Notes: generated from the sequence alone by a model not told the origin. Positions 33,020 to 45,807 are shown, counted from the first letter of the stretch. The stretch: 64,000 nt of DNA from Rhizophagus irregularis (GCF_026210795.1 NC_089429.1:1612001-1676000), one strand, 5' to 3'. Numbers and translations are program-made.

Positions 33020-33083
33020 AAGCTTGAAGCTTGAAGCATATACTTAAGTGTAGGCTTAAGCATAAGCTTCAAGCTTCAAGCTT
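33020..33083. repeat. Hairpin of AAGCTTG repeats
   Basis: Left arm AAGCTTGAAGCTTGAAGC (33020-33037) pairs perfectly with GCTTCAAGCTTCAAGCTT (33066-33083) across a 28-base loop. The arms are 7-9-base tandem repeats. It could form a stable cruciform. Role unknown. Confidence 0.6.
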
Positions 33084-34392
33084 CAAGTATTGATCCGCAG
33101 TTAGCTTCTCTACAGATGGCAGGTTAATATATACATATATTTTTTTTAAAAAAAAAAATTAAAAAAAAAACGTGATTCTTTTCAAAAAAAAATGATGATC
33201 ATGTACACGTAATCATGTACTAACAAAATGGTAAAAATGATAAGCGTAATTATTTATTTACTATGAAAGTTATCAAAAAAAAAATATTACCATAAATAAT
33301 ATCATAAATAAATATCACAAATAAATAAAACAAGATGATGATGATTTAAGTATCAAATTTAATGTTAATGAATTTGTTGGAAAGGGATATGTTGCTGACA
33401 AATTTAATATACTTAAAAGCGGATAAAAGAATTGATAATAAAGCGAAAAAAATCCATAAACAGATTCTTTTTCTTAATATATTCTACATTATTACAAACA
33501 AAAACATAAATACACAACTCACAATAAATAAAATTAACTGGAAAGATATTAAAGACCGACTTAATTCCTGACGCCACCTTAGTTTAGGAATAAATGAATT
33601 TTCTATATTTGTTATTAAATGAAATTGCATATCAACCGCAGTTAAATCTTACCGCAGCAGTACATTATTAATCACATGATACGATTGATTTGCTGTAACG
33701 AGATTTAAACAGATAAACATTAGTAACTGCTGTTTTAGCTTTTTTTAAATCGAAAATAATCACCTCGTGATAATATTATGACCACCACGCAACGTGAACA
33801 TACATCATATCAATAAAGTAATAAAGTAAATACAAATAAAAATACAGAAAAATACAGAAACGAAACTATTCTAACTATGCGACATAAAACTCAGTAACAC
33901 ACTAACACTACGCGTCCCTAACATTATGAACAGTTATTAACGTCATCATTATTATATATCAAAGATTTTCATATTTATTTTTAAGCTCGTATGATAGAAA
34001 GAAGGTAAATTATCAATTTCCTTTCATTTTTTTTTTTTGAAATTAATTAGGGTATCTGACAGATTATTTAATGATAGGCTGCAGTACAAGAATGTGATTT
34101 TACCAAATAAAACTTCATTAATGAAAATCGTGCAGTAAAAATTTTTTTTACTTGGATCAGCATGTGGAGAAATTAATATAACAATGATTGTCAACATGAA
34201 ATCATATATTCTACAATTTTTTTTATAATTTGAACAACTTAAAGGCAAAATATGTATCGGAAACGTTGCTTAGAAAATTTTAACTTCGTGAATAAGTTCA
34301 ATACACCACTAAAAGGAAATATTGAATTAAATATCATTTGTATAATTTTTACGTTCAACTTTTATAAACTACTTACTTTGAAATATAACATT
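33084..34392. other. Spacer, no gene seen
   Basis: AT-rich. The last 60 bases resemble the promoter side of the kinase gene at 50507 (TTCAAC, TATAAA, AACATTATGAA). Confidence 0.5.
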
Positions 34393-35154
34393 ATGAATTC
34401 AGATATGCGTAACAATATATTTGATTCTAGGCCAAGATTAAAATCTTGTCCTGTATCTGCTTTATTTATTTCTTTTATGAATAATGAGAATGAATAAATG
34501 TAGTAATTATTGTGGAATTGAACTAAACACTCCTGTACTTGAGCAAGAATACTGCTCAATATATTGAACATGAAATTTTAACACAATGAATATTCAAGAA
34601 TGATGTGAAATATATCGTTCTGTAATCACAAATATTTTGTCATTTAATAAAAAATATTTATTACGAGTTGTGTTCATAAAAAAATAGATTGTGAATTATG
34701 TAATAAATGGTGGTCAACATGGTTATTTGACATAGTCAAGAATCAAGATCGTAACCCAATTTCTTCTGGGGCAAAATAATCATGTAGATCTTTTCTTTTA
34801 TGATAATTCTGGTTAAAATTTTATTACTCTTTTTAGATGCTGGCTGACATTATCTTAATTCCAGTCCTGAACTCCTGAAGAAATATGTACAACAGACTAC
34901 TCCTGGACCTAGTAAATATTATTTAAGTGAGGTAATACTTAACATTACATGTTGTATTTTTGCAATGTATTTAAAGTTAATTGATACATTTTATAATTTA
35001 GTTAAAATCATTTTGTCAGCTTGATGCGAGATTATTTTTGGTTAAATATTATGGTATTACACAAAGTCCTTTAATAAAAGAATATATATTAATATTTAAT
35101 TATGCAAATGGTGGAATAGAAAGGAAATATTTATATTTTATAGATTTTAACTGG
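34393..35154 (+). pseudogene. Dead copy of the Cys-rich protein kinase
   Basis: The start MNSDMRNNIFDSRPRLKS matches MNADNNTFDPTPRLKS of the intact gene at 50507, and both lie behind a similar leader. The frame stops at 34495 and resumes in pieces: FNTMNIQE, ILSFNKKYLL, KKIDCELCNKWWS. Most of the zinc-ribbon region and the ATP-binding lobe are deleted. After an intron-like TTTAG the exon-2 sequence KSFCQL, then YYGITQSPLIKEYILIF and NYANGG is readable and ends at a donor-like GTATTT. The HRD and DLG segments are absent. Not functional. Confidence 0.65.
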
Positions 35155-36017
35155 GTATTTGTATTTAATGTATGAATTTATTTTAAATATTTCGTTAACG
35201 TCTTACTGATAATGTTTTTTTTAAAAAAAAGTTTCAAATTTGAAAACTCACCAACCATATAAAATATGCTTATCTCCCATATCTAAATATGTATTTAAGG
35301 GATACTATACTGGATAGTACTCAATAGCACCCATTAATAAGGTACTAGTTTTATATAAGAAACAATAAAAAAAAAGTAATGAAACATTTTTAAAAAAAGT
35401 TATTGAAAACTTTTCCAAAACTTACCTAGGTTCTCCAAAATGCTGTTCCAAAGAAACTAGAGATAATAACATAAAGTTTCGGAAGTTTGATTATCTCTGA
35501 AACTTGCCCAAGTAACCTGACCGGTATTATACAAAAAAAGAAAAAAGAAAATGTTAATATCATTTTTAATTTTTTTAAAAAAATAAAAGAACATAATTAA
35601 TGTTGGATGAATCTATCAATTTCATTAATCATTTGAATTTTTCCAGAATTATTATTCTTCCAACTGCGTTATTAAATATTCAAATTCAAAAAAAAGGAAC
35701 CTAATTGTCATACTGTAAGCATGATAAAAACTAACATTATGCAAATTCTTGCGATAACCTGTTGTACTTTATTTCTCTTTAAAAAAAAAAAGAAAGAAAC
35801 TTCATTCATTTAATGGACAATATAAATGAATAAAAAAATTCATTCGATTAAAATTTATTTGCTCATTTATGATACCTCATAATTAAAATTAAGTGCAATT
35901 AAGATTTCCTGCTTTATTTTTTAGTAGAACTCATACATGGTATAAAATAAATATATTAAAATACATAGAGTAGAAATTTTTTACTTTGCTTATAATTAAT
36001 TCATAGTATTTAAATGA
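35155..36017. other. Spacer between kinase remnant and F-box gene
   Basis: No coding signal. Confidence 0.6.
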
Positions 36018-37532
36018 TCAAGTAATCAGATCATCTATATAATAATTAATTCCATATATGCAATAATTAAAATCTTTGATTACTTTGTCATCTTTATATT
36101 TATTAATTAGTTTTGTATAATCATCGCTTGTGAAAATAGAATCAAGAGTAAATAGAGAAAGTGCACGTCTACCTCTCCAATTTTCTAAAAATTTTTCCAA
36201 GGATTTTAAAGAAAATTTGAACTCCCTACCAAATCTAATTTCTTTAAAATTAATTGGTGCAGATCTAATTAATATTTCTAATAATTCATTCCCATATCCT
36301 AAAAAGTCTTCGTGTGTATCATCATAATTATCTAATATAACTATTAATAATGACTTTAAATTTTGACAAATTTTTAGCAATTTTTCAAGTTCAGAGAAAT
36401 TCTCCTTTGTTGGCGAAATTAAAATTGACAAATATTCAATAGAAGGACAATTTTCATAAACTTTACGAATAAAATTGAGAGAATTCTCATCAAAGTCATG
36501 ATAGTCTTCAATTTCAGAGCTGATAATATCATAAGGTCTGAATAAAATTTTCTTGAGACGTCCTCCACTATTTTCAATTATATTAGAATAAAAATTTAGT
36601 TCATTTTCATCCATATAAAGGATTTCAAGTTCATGATAAACTTGCATTTTTAATTGATTTAGTTGCTGATCAGTAAACCAAAGAGAAGCACTAATAAATA
36701 ATACTCTTAATTTATAAAATTTTGGGAGTATCCTTTGTATTAAAACGTGTTCATAGTCTTCTACATCTTGGAAAATAATACTTAAATAATTGAGGCTTTC
36801 TGCTTTCTTTTCCAGTGCAAGAAGAATCTCTTCATAAGGATCTTCAAAATTATCATAATTGTAAAAATTATCCTTCCATTCAAAATGTTTTAAATTTTTC
36901 TGAACCTCAATTAACCTAACAATTCCATGATTAGGTATCGAGTCTTCTATATTAAAAATGACAAGTTTCTGTATACATTGACAAAAACGTGATAATCCAT
37001 AAAAATATGAAGAATTAACATACGTATCACATTTTAATTCACAAAGTGATTCAAGACGGACTTTAGCTTCTGGAAAGTAAAATATTTGATGTTGGATTGA
37101 TCTCATATCAAAATACTTTAATTCCGGACACTTCCTCATAAAGAGAGAGTAAAATTCTTGTTGCATAAAAAATTGATTATAAGCTAAGGATGATCCAATA
37201 GAAAATATACTATTTAAATTATCTACATTAATACTTCTGCAGAAGGATAAATAATCAAACAGGAGTGATTTAACTACAACTGAATTCAAGTAAATTCCTT
37301 GCTCCGTAATGAATTTTTTAATATCATCAAATAAATAATTAGCAAGAATGATGAATAAATAGCTTTTATTTCTATAATTAATACCGTTATAGGACCAGGG
37401 ATTTCTCCATAAAACTGGGACCACTGTCTCACACCAAATTCTATTAACCATTAGACATGAAAAGAGGGATTTAGAATCATCTCGTAATTCTTCAAATATC
37501 AAGAAAAGAGTATCCTTATTGAGGTTGGACAT
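36018..37532 (-). CDS. F-box/LRR protein, second subfamily
   Basis: 504 residues from ATG 37532; the ATG two codons upstream (37538) is also in frame but less likely, as relatives begin MS-LNKD. The F-box-like region at residues 1-45 reads LNKDTLFLIFEEL, then FSCLMVNRIWCETVVPVLW and RNPW. It differs from the SCF-like family elsewhere in the window (RNPW instead of EDPF) and lacks the NTLFNYPSFIK motif. The remaining protein has many leucine-rich, LRR-like stretches, for example LESLCELKCDTY, LRVLFISASLW and CPSIEYLSILIS. A probable SCF substrate receptor by family. Intronless. Its substrate and regulation are unknown. Confidence 0.8.
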   Translation of the reverse strand: MSNLNKDTLFLIFEELRDDSKSLFSCLMVNRIWCETVVPVLWRNPWSYNGINYRNKSYLFIILANYLFDDIKKFITEQGIYLNSVVVKSLLFDYLSFCRSINVDNLNSIFSIGSSLAYNQFFMQQEFYSLFMRKCPELKYFDMRSIQHQIFYFPEAKVRLESLCELKCDTYVNSSYFYGLSRFCQCIQKLVIFNIEDSIPNHGIVRLIEVQKNLKHFEWKDNFYNYDNFEDPYEEILLALEKKAESLNYLSIIFQDVEDYEHVLIQRILPKFYKLRVLFISASLWFTDQQLNQLKMQVYHELEILYMDENELNFYSNIIENSGGRLKKILFRPYDIISSEIEDYHDFDENSLNFIRKVYENCPSIEYLSILISPTKENFSELEKLLKICQNLKSLLIVILDNYDDTHEDFLGYGNELLEILIRSAPINFKEIRFGREFKFSLKSLEKFLENWRGRRALSLFTLDSIFTSDDYTKLINKYKDDKVIKDFNYCIYGINYYIDDLIT

Positions 37533-37989
37533 TTTCATTCAAAAAATAAAAAAGCGGATTAAAATAATCTTTTGCAAGTGAAATATTTTTAGAAGTATTA
37601 TCAATTAAATAATTTCGAAATAGAGATAAAAAAAAAATATATATATAAATAAAACGAGGGGCAAAATAAATTTCTTTAATCGCGGATGATCTATTAGCGT
37701 TCAAAATTGGGAATTATCTATCTAAAATATGATTTTCAAAGAAAAAGAAGCAAGGGAGCCGAAAATTTAATTTCATTTATGTCATGTCATAAAATACCGG
37801 AATCAGCTCCGGAAAATTTTCCAAATTAGATTATTCTGTGCGACCATAAACTTTGATATAATAATAGTGTTCAACAATAACAAATAAATATCTAAATTGA
37901 AAGAGATCGGCACTCTATGATTTTACTTCGCATAGATTTACTAACTAAATTAACCACAGCAGATTGTATCACTGCACTATCTCAAACGT
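37533..37989. other. Upstream spacer of F-box gene
   Basis: Contains a CCGGAATCAGCTCCGG palindrome near 37797-37812. No gene. Confidence 0.5.
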
Positions 37990-38345
37990 TAATTTTAAAA
38001 GAAATCTTTTTTCAGTCTTAATTTTTTTTTTTTAATAATATTTTTTTCTTTTGGTCTCTTTTTTTTAAACTGATTTTTTTTTATATTTATTTTTTTTTTG
38101 ATTTCTTTTTGGACCGAAATTTTTTTTTCTTAATAATATATTTTTTCAGTCTCTTTTTTACTGAATTTTTTCTTTTTATTGGTCTCTTTTTTAGGATGAA
38201 TTCTTTTTTGCCGATGGTAATATTTTTTAGTTTTTTAAAACTGAGATTTTAATAAATTTTTCTTTCCATTTTTCTTTAAGCTAAATTTTTAATATTTTTC
38301 GCTCCAGTTTTTTTTAAAACTGCAATTATTTATTTACTATTTTTT
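37990..38345. repeat. Degenerate polypyrimidine tandem array
   Basis: Runs of 7-12 T are separated by TCTC, GGTCTC, ACTGA and GATGAA words (TTTTTGGTCTCTTTTTT and variants). Related but different arrays lie at 57.4 kb and 61.4-62.1 kb. Non-coding. Confidence 0.5.
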
Positions 38346-40587
38346 ACCAACTTATATATGTATTGTTTATTCCATCTTTGATGTTTCGGGAAATGGCCAA
38401 TTGGAAAATTGGGAAATGACATATTCGAGTAAATGATACAGGACATGATCAAATTAATCATTCCCGGACCGGCAATATAATCAAAATAAAACATATTCTT
38501 TTTTTTTTATTTGAAACAAATATGTTTGTATGCTTTTTTAGTTATAATAAGTACGCTTTTTAACTTGAAATAATAAAAAATATGCCCGACCAAAAAAATA
38601 AAATTTAGAAAATTTATAATTATATGGATAATTTTTTTTTTTTATCTCAAATACTTATTTTAATATTGTAGGGATAGGCGCGATATTGCACTTAATAATA
38701 TTTATTTTATATATAAGAGCGCTTCATAGGTTGCGCACAACACTTTTATGAACAATGTGCTATAAAAATGATATGAATTTTCATTTCAACACCGATTAAA
38801 TTCAGAACAACCATTATTAAGTCTGAACTCAGAAGTGCCGTTTAAAGGTTGTGTTATTCTACGCTGTCACGTGACAGACGCCGGGACATTCGTATCACCT
38901 TGCGTATTTATTATTAAATGAGATGCACTTGAACAAAATAAAGGCAAGTGATAAAAAGATTTCCAAATAAACATATAAACATGAAACTTTTTCACATTAC
39001 TTATTATATTTATCTTTAAAATGAAATAATAAATTCAATTATGGAAGCTCAACGTTCTTAAATTACGAAAGATAGTTAATAAAAAACAAAATGTTAATTT
39101 GAAACTTTTTAAAAAATTCTGAATTGTAATATCGGCAACGATCTAGATAGTTAAACCATTTAATATTTGCATTCTGCAAGCTGAAATTCTTCGTAGTGAC
39201 TGGCATCACTATTTTTAATGGAATTTAAGAACTATTTTATTTAAAACTTTAATAATAAATTTATTATGAAAATTAAAAACATATAAATAAAATATGATTA
39301 CAATGTTATTATTACAATATTATTAAAAATATATTTATTGCAATATTATTATGTGATATATTCATGTGATTACCAAAAATACTCTTTAACATTTTTATTG
39401 TAAACTTTTTACATTGTTTCTTTTTTTTAGATTTTTAATTCTTTCATTAATATACTTACTAGAATTTATAATATAAATGTAAGATAACATATTTAGATAA
39501 TTAAATTAGATTAAATACTAAAAAGTCCATATTGCATTCATATACATTGCCTCTAATAAACCCTATAACATGACAAAGAACTATGTGAAATAATTTTTTC
39601 CTGCTGCCGAAATGTTCATTATAGCAATGTGCTATTGTAATAAATTGAAGAAATTCTTTCAAAAACAAGTAACTACTACAGCATTTTATTAAGCAAGATA
39701 GTAAAGATAATATATTAAACCTGATTTATATTTATACAAAAATTATAAAATTATATATAATGATTTTAATAAAATAAAATTTTTAATAAAATTAATTCCT
39801 TCTTTGTTTCTAATAATTTAATTTGTCAGTTCTAAAGAGTCATGATGACAGTGCACTAAAAATACTCAATTTCAAGTGTAAACATGAAAAATTATATCAA
39901 CCATTTTTTTTTGGAAATTTCATGATAATGCTAAACAATAAATACTACACAATTATTATATATATGGTAGAAATTAAGATTTGTTGATTATTATTTTGTA
40001 CCTTTGTTATCAAAATTTGTGAGTGGATATTAGTATAACAAATAAAGGTATATTCTACCCACTTAATTTCACATTCTCAATGAACTTTTTTTGTCTTTAA
40101 GTTTTAGGAGAAAGTTTGTTTCCCGTACAAAAATTGTGTTGATTTAAACCAATTATAATAGTATAAAATTATATATATAGTATAATAAGAAATTTTTTAT
40201 TTTCATACTATATATAGGCTAGAATTTTTTATATTCAAAAAATTTTATATAGTTAATTGATATTCCTCATTATCTTAATAATGGAATTTAGAGAACCAGT
40301 ATTTATTAATTTTATTTTATCATCAAATGTAATTAATTACTTTTAAAATTTTGGTCCTTGAATGATAATTTCTAAAATTACAATTGACAAGAGTCTATAT
40401 TTATAATGATAATAATTTATAATTATATCATAAAATTTAATTTTTCATCTATAGGCTATAACAGTTTTGAATAAATTTAAATTTATAAAAATTATATGTT
40501 TATATTAGAATAAGAGATTTAAATATTTGAATTTATATTTAAATTTTACTTTATAGTGTAATTAAGTTATATATATTTAATATAATT
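38346..40587. other. Long AT-rich gene desert
   Basis: No credible gene in over 2 kb. A perfect 14-base palindrome CTGTCACGTGACAG lies at 38864-38877. Confidence 0.55.
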
Positions 40588-40729
40588 GTTGCAGTATCTT
40601 GAGATCAGGGAATCTTGGGATTGCAGCTAAACGATTATTAATCTCAATTGCTATTTGCCCACACACTTTGTATAGGTCGCCTGATATTTAAACAATCCCA
40701 AAGTCAAGATGGTGCATTCTATCTGTGAT
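40588..40729 (-). pseudogene. Transposase-like remnant
   Basis: The minus strand codes ITDRMHHLDFGIV, a stop, SGDLYKVCGQIAIE and INNRLAAIPRFPDLKILQ. The order MHxLDxG, then xxCG, then RLAxIPRxxxLKI resembles the core of large DNA-transposon proteins common in Glomeromycotina genomes. At least one stop is present and flanks are gone. The assignment rests on remembered motif order and needs a database check. Confidence 0.4.
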
Positions 40730-41033
40730 TATTGCTGAAAATTATCTGGAGCTGATCTAAAGCCTTACAAATTTTCTAGTTATATGGTTTCAATTTAATA
40801 GTCCATAACAGATAACCTTGAATGTCATACGTAATGATTAATTTTATATAAAATTTAAAGTGCAAAGGATTTATCTCATTTATAATTTATTATTTGATTG
40901 ATATATAGTGTGATCTCTCGCGCTCCTGTTATTTTGTCTTTTGTTTGCCTTCAAAGCATATGATATCAAATTCTACTGCTATGTTTTTAGTATTTTTTGT
41001 ACAATTAAATATCCTTTTCACTTTTTATAGATT
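40730..41033. other. Sequence between two coding remnants
   Basis: Minus strand at 40925-41005 reads NIAVEFDIICFEGKQ before a stop, consistent with continuation of the next entry. Confidence 0.4.
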
Positions 41034-41279
41034 TCAAAACCATCTTTCAAAACTCTTTGAAAGTTGTATATGCTTGCTTTTCTGACTTCTATTTATTTTC
41101 AAATATATTTTTCCAATTTGATCTCTTGTAAATTTTCTCCTTATAGTTTTGCAATCTACCTTGCCAGTGTTTTTATTAGAATTTGAATACCATGTTATTT
41201 TTTCTTCAGGCACTCTATTTAGAACGTAATTCACGTGATGAATAATAATGTAATTATTACGACCTTTTATTATTATCAA
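41034..41279 (-). pseudogene. Lys/Arg-rich coding remnant, unknown
   Basis: An open stretch of 81 codons reads VPEEKITWYSNSNKNTG, then DCKTIRRKFTRDQIGKIY and RSQKSKHIQLSKSFERW before a stop. The frame then continues with NIAVEFDIICFEGKQK about 90 bases later. The basic composition could be DNA- or RNA-binding. It may belong to the same decayed transposon as 40588-40729. Family not recognised. Confidence 0.4.
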
Positions 41280-43611
41280 TATATTAATTAGGGATATTTA
41301 CTAGTTCAGTTAATAAATTTTCATATTTTATATTTTGAATTAAATTTGTATGGTGTATATGGTGGCGGCGGTGATTGTAGTAGGGAGGTAATCGTGATGA
41401 AATAGGAGGTAATAACTGAAATAGTTAAATTTATATTCTAATACCAGTAAAATATTTTTTTTTTTTGATAATTTATCCAGAATGAACATTTATATGCCAA
41501 TTCACTATCATCCAATATCTGGACTTCAGTGTGTAAGAGTGTAAGTTGCCAAAACTGTGTTCCTGGTGAACATTTAATCTGTGGTCTCAAAAAAATAACC
41601 AACAAGTGAGAGTGAGAGAGTACATATTATGAAAATATAAAAAATCTGCTTAACTGTATAGTATATAAAAAACATGTTAATTGATTCCAAAAAAAAAAAT
41701 AGATGATATTATTATTTATCTTAACCTTTTTATTATTTTTAAAAGAACAGCTGAATTTAAATATGTTTATCACTTAATATACTTAATATATCTTACAACT
41801 AAAAAAAATATCCTATTTGATTTTAATAATGGTAAACTATCTATTTTTAAATTACTTATTTTATGAATTAATTGACAAATATATCGAGTATAGAATTTTG
41901 TTTAAATCATATTTCTATTGTTATTATTTATATGATTTACTTTCATATCCAAAAAAAAAAAAAAAAATTTTGAAATACATTATTTTCTAATTTATTATCA
42001 AGATTTGTATAATATTTTATTTTGTAGATGTTAGGTAAAAATTTGTGCAATTGATTAAGGGAAAAGGGAAATTTATAAAATTTTCTAAAAATAAGAAATA
42101 CTTAATAAATCTTTCTAACAATATAACTATATAGTTTTTATATCTCGTTCTATAATAATGATTTAAAAATAGAAAACAATTTGAGTTATGTACGACACTA
42201 TTTATAATGTTGCCGTATATGTAATACAATAAAGATTTAAAAAATCTATATTTTATACGAGACTCATCAGCAATGAATTGACTATTATAGAACTGAATAA
42301 ATAACTCGCCATACCGTAAATCTTGTCCTAAAATATCATTTTTTCGCGTGCTCCATCGTCTTGAGAGACTTCCAATAAAAGGTAAGATAAGTCACACAAG
42401 TGAATTACAATTTAGCGTTATGGCCGGTTTCGAAATATTATAATGTTCTATCCTTCAACTCAAAATTTTATACGAGAGGGACGCACTCCAAATCCTTCAA
42501 TATCTTCAAATAAAAATTTATAGCCAATGTGATGTTGTTACCTTGGGTTTCATTATTTCAATTCAAACTATGAAATCTCTCATTAATTTCTAGAGCGCAA
42601 ATAATACCTTTTCACATCTAAACTAAATATAATACACATAAATATAATTTCGTTTTTTCGTATTTAATATTTGGGATATATTGAAATAGACATTATATGA
42701 ATAATCTTTAGAATTCTTAAATAATGCTTTATTATATTATACTGTAAATCAATAAATGCGCAAAAACCTTTTTCAATAGAAATATCAATTGTTAGTTTTT
42801 AAAATTTAATTGTTAATATTAGATTTTAAATTTAAAAAAAAACATTAATCATTGAATGAAGTGATAGCTACCCTTCGATAAGATCCGATATATCATATAT
42901 TCGTAAAAAATAATAATATATCTGATATCTTAATTCCATGCCATCAAAATATTTACTTAACAGTTAAGGTAATGGTACAGTAGTAATTACGAAAGGGTTT
43001 CGGGTGCGAGAACTTCATCAAACAATGACTATAATTTTTCTCTGATCGCTACTTCAAATGAGGTATAGAGACCACATGACTGATATGATGATTAAATATA
43101 AATTCCATAATTTTGACAACCATAATTTTACACAATTATTTCCTCTTCGATAATCATTTCCGTCCTTTGTATTATACGAAACCTTAAAGGCCAAATTTTT
43201 AAAGATATTTTCAAGTAAATATACAATTTAACGACGAAAATTTATGTATTTTTATGAGAAAAAAAATCTTACTGTTAAAGCAGTTATTCGGATAAATTCT
43301 ATCGTAAAACGAAAAAAAAGTTACTTTAATATTTGGCAAATTATAAAAAATGTTTTATACATCAAGATATTTTTATTAAGCTTGTATTAAGTTTAAGTTA
43401 AAAATATTAATGGATAAGCTGTGAGTCAAAAAAAATTGTTTTATAAATTAAAAAACTTCTAAATTTTGTCTGTTTGAAAATTTACAGTAATAAACATTTT
43501 TGCTTTTTTTATTTAAAATTAGTAAAGATGAAAAATAAAGTGCTTTAATCCGCACATGTTTTTTTTTATTCCTGCATAACATTTATTTTTGGATAAAGTT
43601 TTGTAATTTAA
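41280..43611. other. Long AT-rich gene desert
   Basis: No credible gene. A GGTGGCGGCGGTG patch lies near 41362 and an A15 run at about 41953-41967. Confidence 0.55.
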
Positions 43612-43728
43612 CCCTATAAAAAAAATTCTCGGAAAAAACTCTGATAAATTATCATTTTTCTAGTTTCATGTCGAAGAAACTCAGACATACAGTACATGTG
43701 ATCATTTTTCTGAAAAATTTTTATAAGG
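43612..43728. mobile_element. 117-bp MITE, CCCTATAAAAAA ends
   Basis: Left end CCCTATAAAAAAAATTCTC; the right end is the inverse of CCTTATAAAAATTTTTC. TAA is repeated on both sides (43609-43611 and 43729-43731). Shares interior sequence (TTATCATTTTTCTAGTTTCAT) with the 6154-6262 copy. It lies about 105 bases upstream of the first promoter unit of the BTB-TLDc array. Confidence 0.65.
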
Positions 43729-43833
43729 TAACGACATTACCAAGGAACATTTTTAATGCGATCTTGAAATGTTACGCAGATAATCCTTAGATGAGGTCTA
43801 AAAAGCACATGATTAAAATGTTGGTCAAAATGC

Positions 43834-43963
43834 AGTTTGTGGAACGTATGATCTCTATTGTTGCACATCTCTGATCTTTTATTAAATTACTTTACGGAGG
43901 TAATTTTGACCGAAAAAAAAAAGTTTGACCAAATTTTTTCTCACATTTTCTTTCAAGATTATA
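43834..43963 (+). promoter_or_regulatory. Shared promoter block, BTB-TLDc copy A
   Basis: GTTTGTGGAACGTATGATCTC, CACATCTCTGATC and TTACTTTACGGAGGTAATTTT lie in order before the ATG and recur before copies B and C. The block ends with CTTTCAAGATTATA directly before the ATG in all three copies. Conservation between paralogues may reflect recency rather than function. Confidence 0.45.
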
Positions 43964-45645
43964 ATGGCTGTAATGGCTGATAATAAATTTTTACCGAAAT
44001 TATCAAAAAATTTACTTGAAATTTTAAATGATGAAGAATTTTATGATATTACAATTGAAGTTGGTAGTGACCCTTATGTGAAAGTATTTCGTGCCCATAT
44101 GGTTATTTTAAATTATCGTTCTCCTTATTTGCGCAGAATTTTATCAACTAATAAAAAGGAAAATGATGGAATTTTAACATGTATTAAATTACCAAATATT
44201 TCTCCCGATTTTTTTCACATATTATTAAGGTACAAAGTTTATATTTTTTTTATTTTTGCGCAAAAGTATTTGTATTTTTAATTACAAACGTTTCGATTTT
44301 TTTTTTCAGATATATTTATGGGGGAAGACTTTCTTTGGAAGAATATGATGATATTTCAGATGTCATTAAAATCCTGGTTATTGCTAGCAAACTTAACCTT
44401 CAAGAATTAATTCCTTATATAGAATCTTTTTTAATTATAAACAAAACAAACTGGTTGGAACAAAATTTTGATTTAGTATATCAGACAAGCTTTGAAAACG
44501 ATTCTTTCTTAAAACTTCAAAAATATTGTACTGATTTCATTTCTAAAGATCCAGAAAAGATATTTAATTCTCCAAATTTTTCTACAATTCCGGAAAGACT
44601 TTTAATCACGCTTATCCAAAATGATAATCTTCAAATGAAAGAAATTCAGGTATGGGAATACGTAATTAAATGGGGACTCGCTCAAAATCCAGACCTTCCT
44701 TCTGATCCTACAAGCTTTTCAAAAGATGATTTTAATGCTTTAAAGAATACTTTACATCATTGTATTCCTTTTATTAGATTTCGTAATTTAACTTCAAGGG
44801 AATTTTTGATGAAAGTAAAATCTTATAAAAAAATCTTACCAAAGGAATTATATAATGATTTAATAAATTATTTTTTGGATGATAACAGCAAGAAATCATT
44901 ACCTCGTATGTCTATTTCAAAACAAAAATCTACATTAGATATTGTTAGAGTTACAAATAGTAATAACGAGTCACAAGAATACATATCATTTACATCAGGT
45001 ACTTCTACAGGACGATTAATGGGATATGATAATAATTTATTGAATAAGCAAAAAGTTTCAACTAACAAGATTAAAAATATTGATTCTAAGATAATTACAT
45101 CTCAACATGCTGAGATAATTTCAAAATGGATTGATAGATTAGAAATTACAGATAAACTGGCTACTTCATATGAATTCAAATTATTATATCGTGATTCTCG
45201 TGATGGGTCTGATGGAGTATTTAACAGGTTTAAAAAGTTCCATGAAATTTGTATAGATCAACTTCATACTGTAACATTAGTTAAAGTTGAAGGTAGTAAC
45301 GAAATTCTTGGAGGATATAATCCGATTGGATGGAAATTTGATGGTGATTATGGTATTACTAAAGATAGTTTTATATTTTCATTTAATAATGAAAATATTG
45401 AAAATTACATTTTAAGTCGCGTAAAGGATGAAAAGAAAGCTATACGTAAGATCGATGGATATAGTAAGGGTCCATCATTTGGCGATGGTGGCCTGAGTTT
45501 ATGCCAAACTATTAATGGTCAATTGAGAATCAATTGCAAATATATAAACGATAATAAAGACGTAGACAGAATCTATGAAAAACGAATCGGTAAAACTGTT
45601 AATTCAAAATTTTTAGAAATTGAATTATTTAAAATTGATATTTAG
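43964..45645 (+). CDS. BTB-BACK-TLDc protein, tandem copy A
   Basis: Exons 43964-44229 and 44310-45645 give 533 residues; the phase-2 intron splits R|YIYGG. BTB domain (about 10-100): FYDITIEVGSDPYVKVFRAH, MVILNYRSPYLRRIL, YIYGGRLSL. BACK region (about 115-245): FSTIPERLLITLIQNDNL, VWEYVIKWGLAQ, LHHCIPFIRFRNL. TLDc (about 340-533): LLYRDSRDGS, EILGGYNPIGW, DSFIFSF, PSFGDG. It probably acts as a Cullin-3 adaptor with a TLDc module as the effector or substrate part; this is from family knowledge. The chosen ATG aligns with copies B and C; a frame start at 43925 is upstream of the shared leader. The loop SGTSTGRLMGY between BACK and TLDc varies in length among the copies. Confidence 0.88.
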
Positions 45646-45807
45646 TATAGAGAGCAAAATGTTATGTTGATTTTTGTCAATATTTTATAATAAAAAAAAA
45701 AATAATTTATTATTTATACTTATATAAAAATAGTTATTTTTAATTTAAAGGTTAATCAGTTTATGGTAAGTCACAAAGATCGTATTTTAGAATTCTAATG
45801 CGGAGTT

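Noticed and set aside
36130-36327. Plus-strand frame in the F-box/LRR gene
   Set aside because: Antisense shadow of its C-terminal leucine-rich region.
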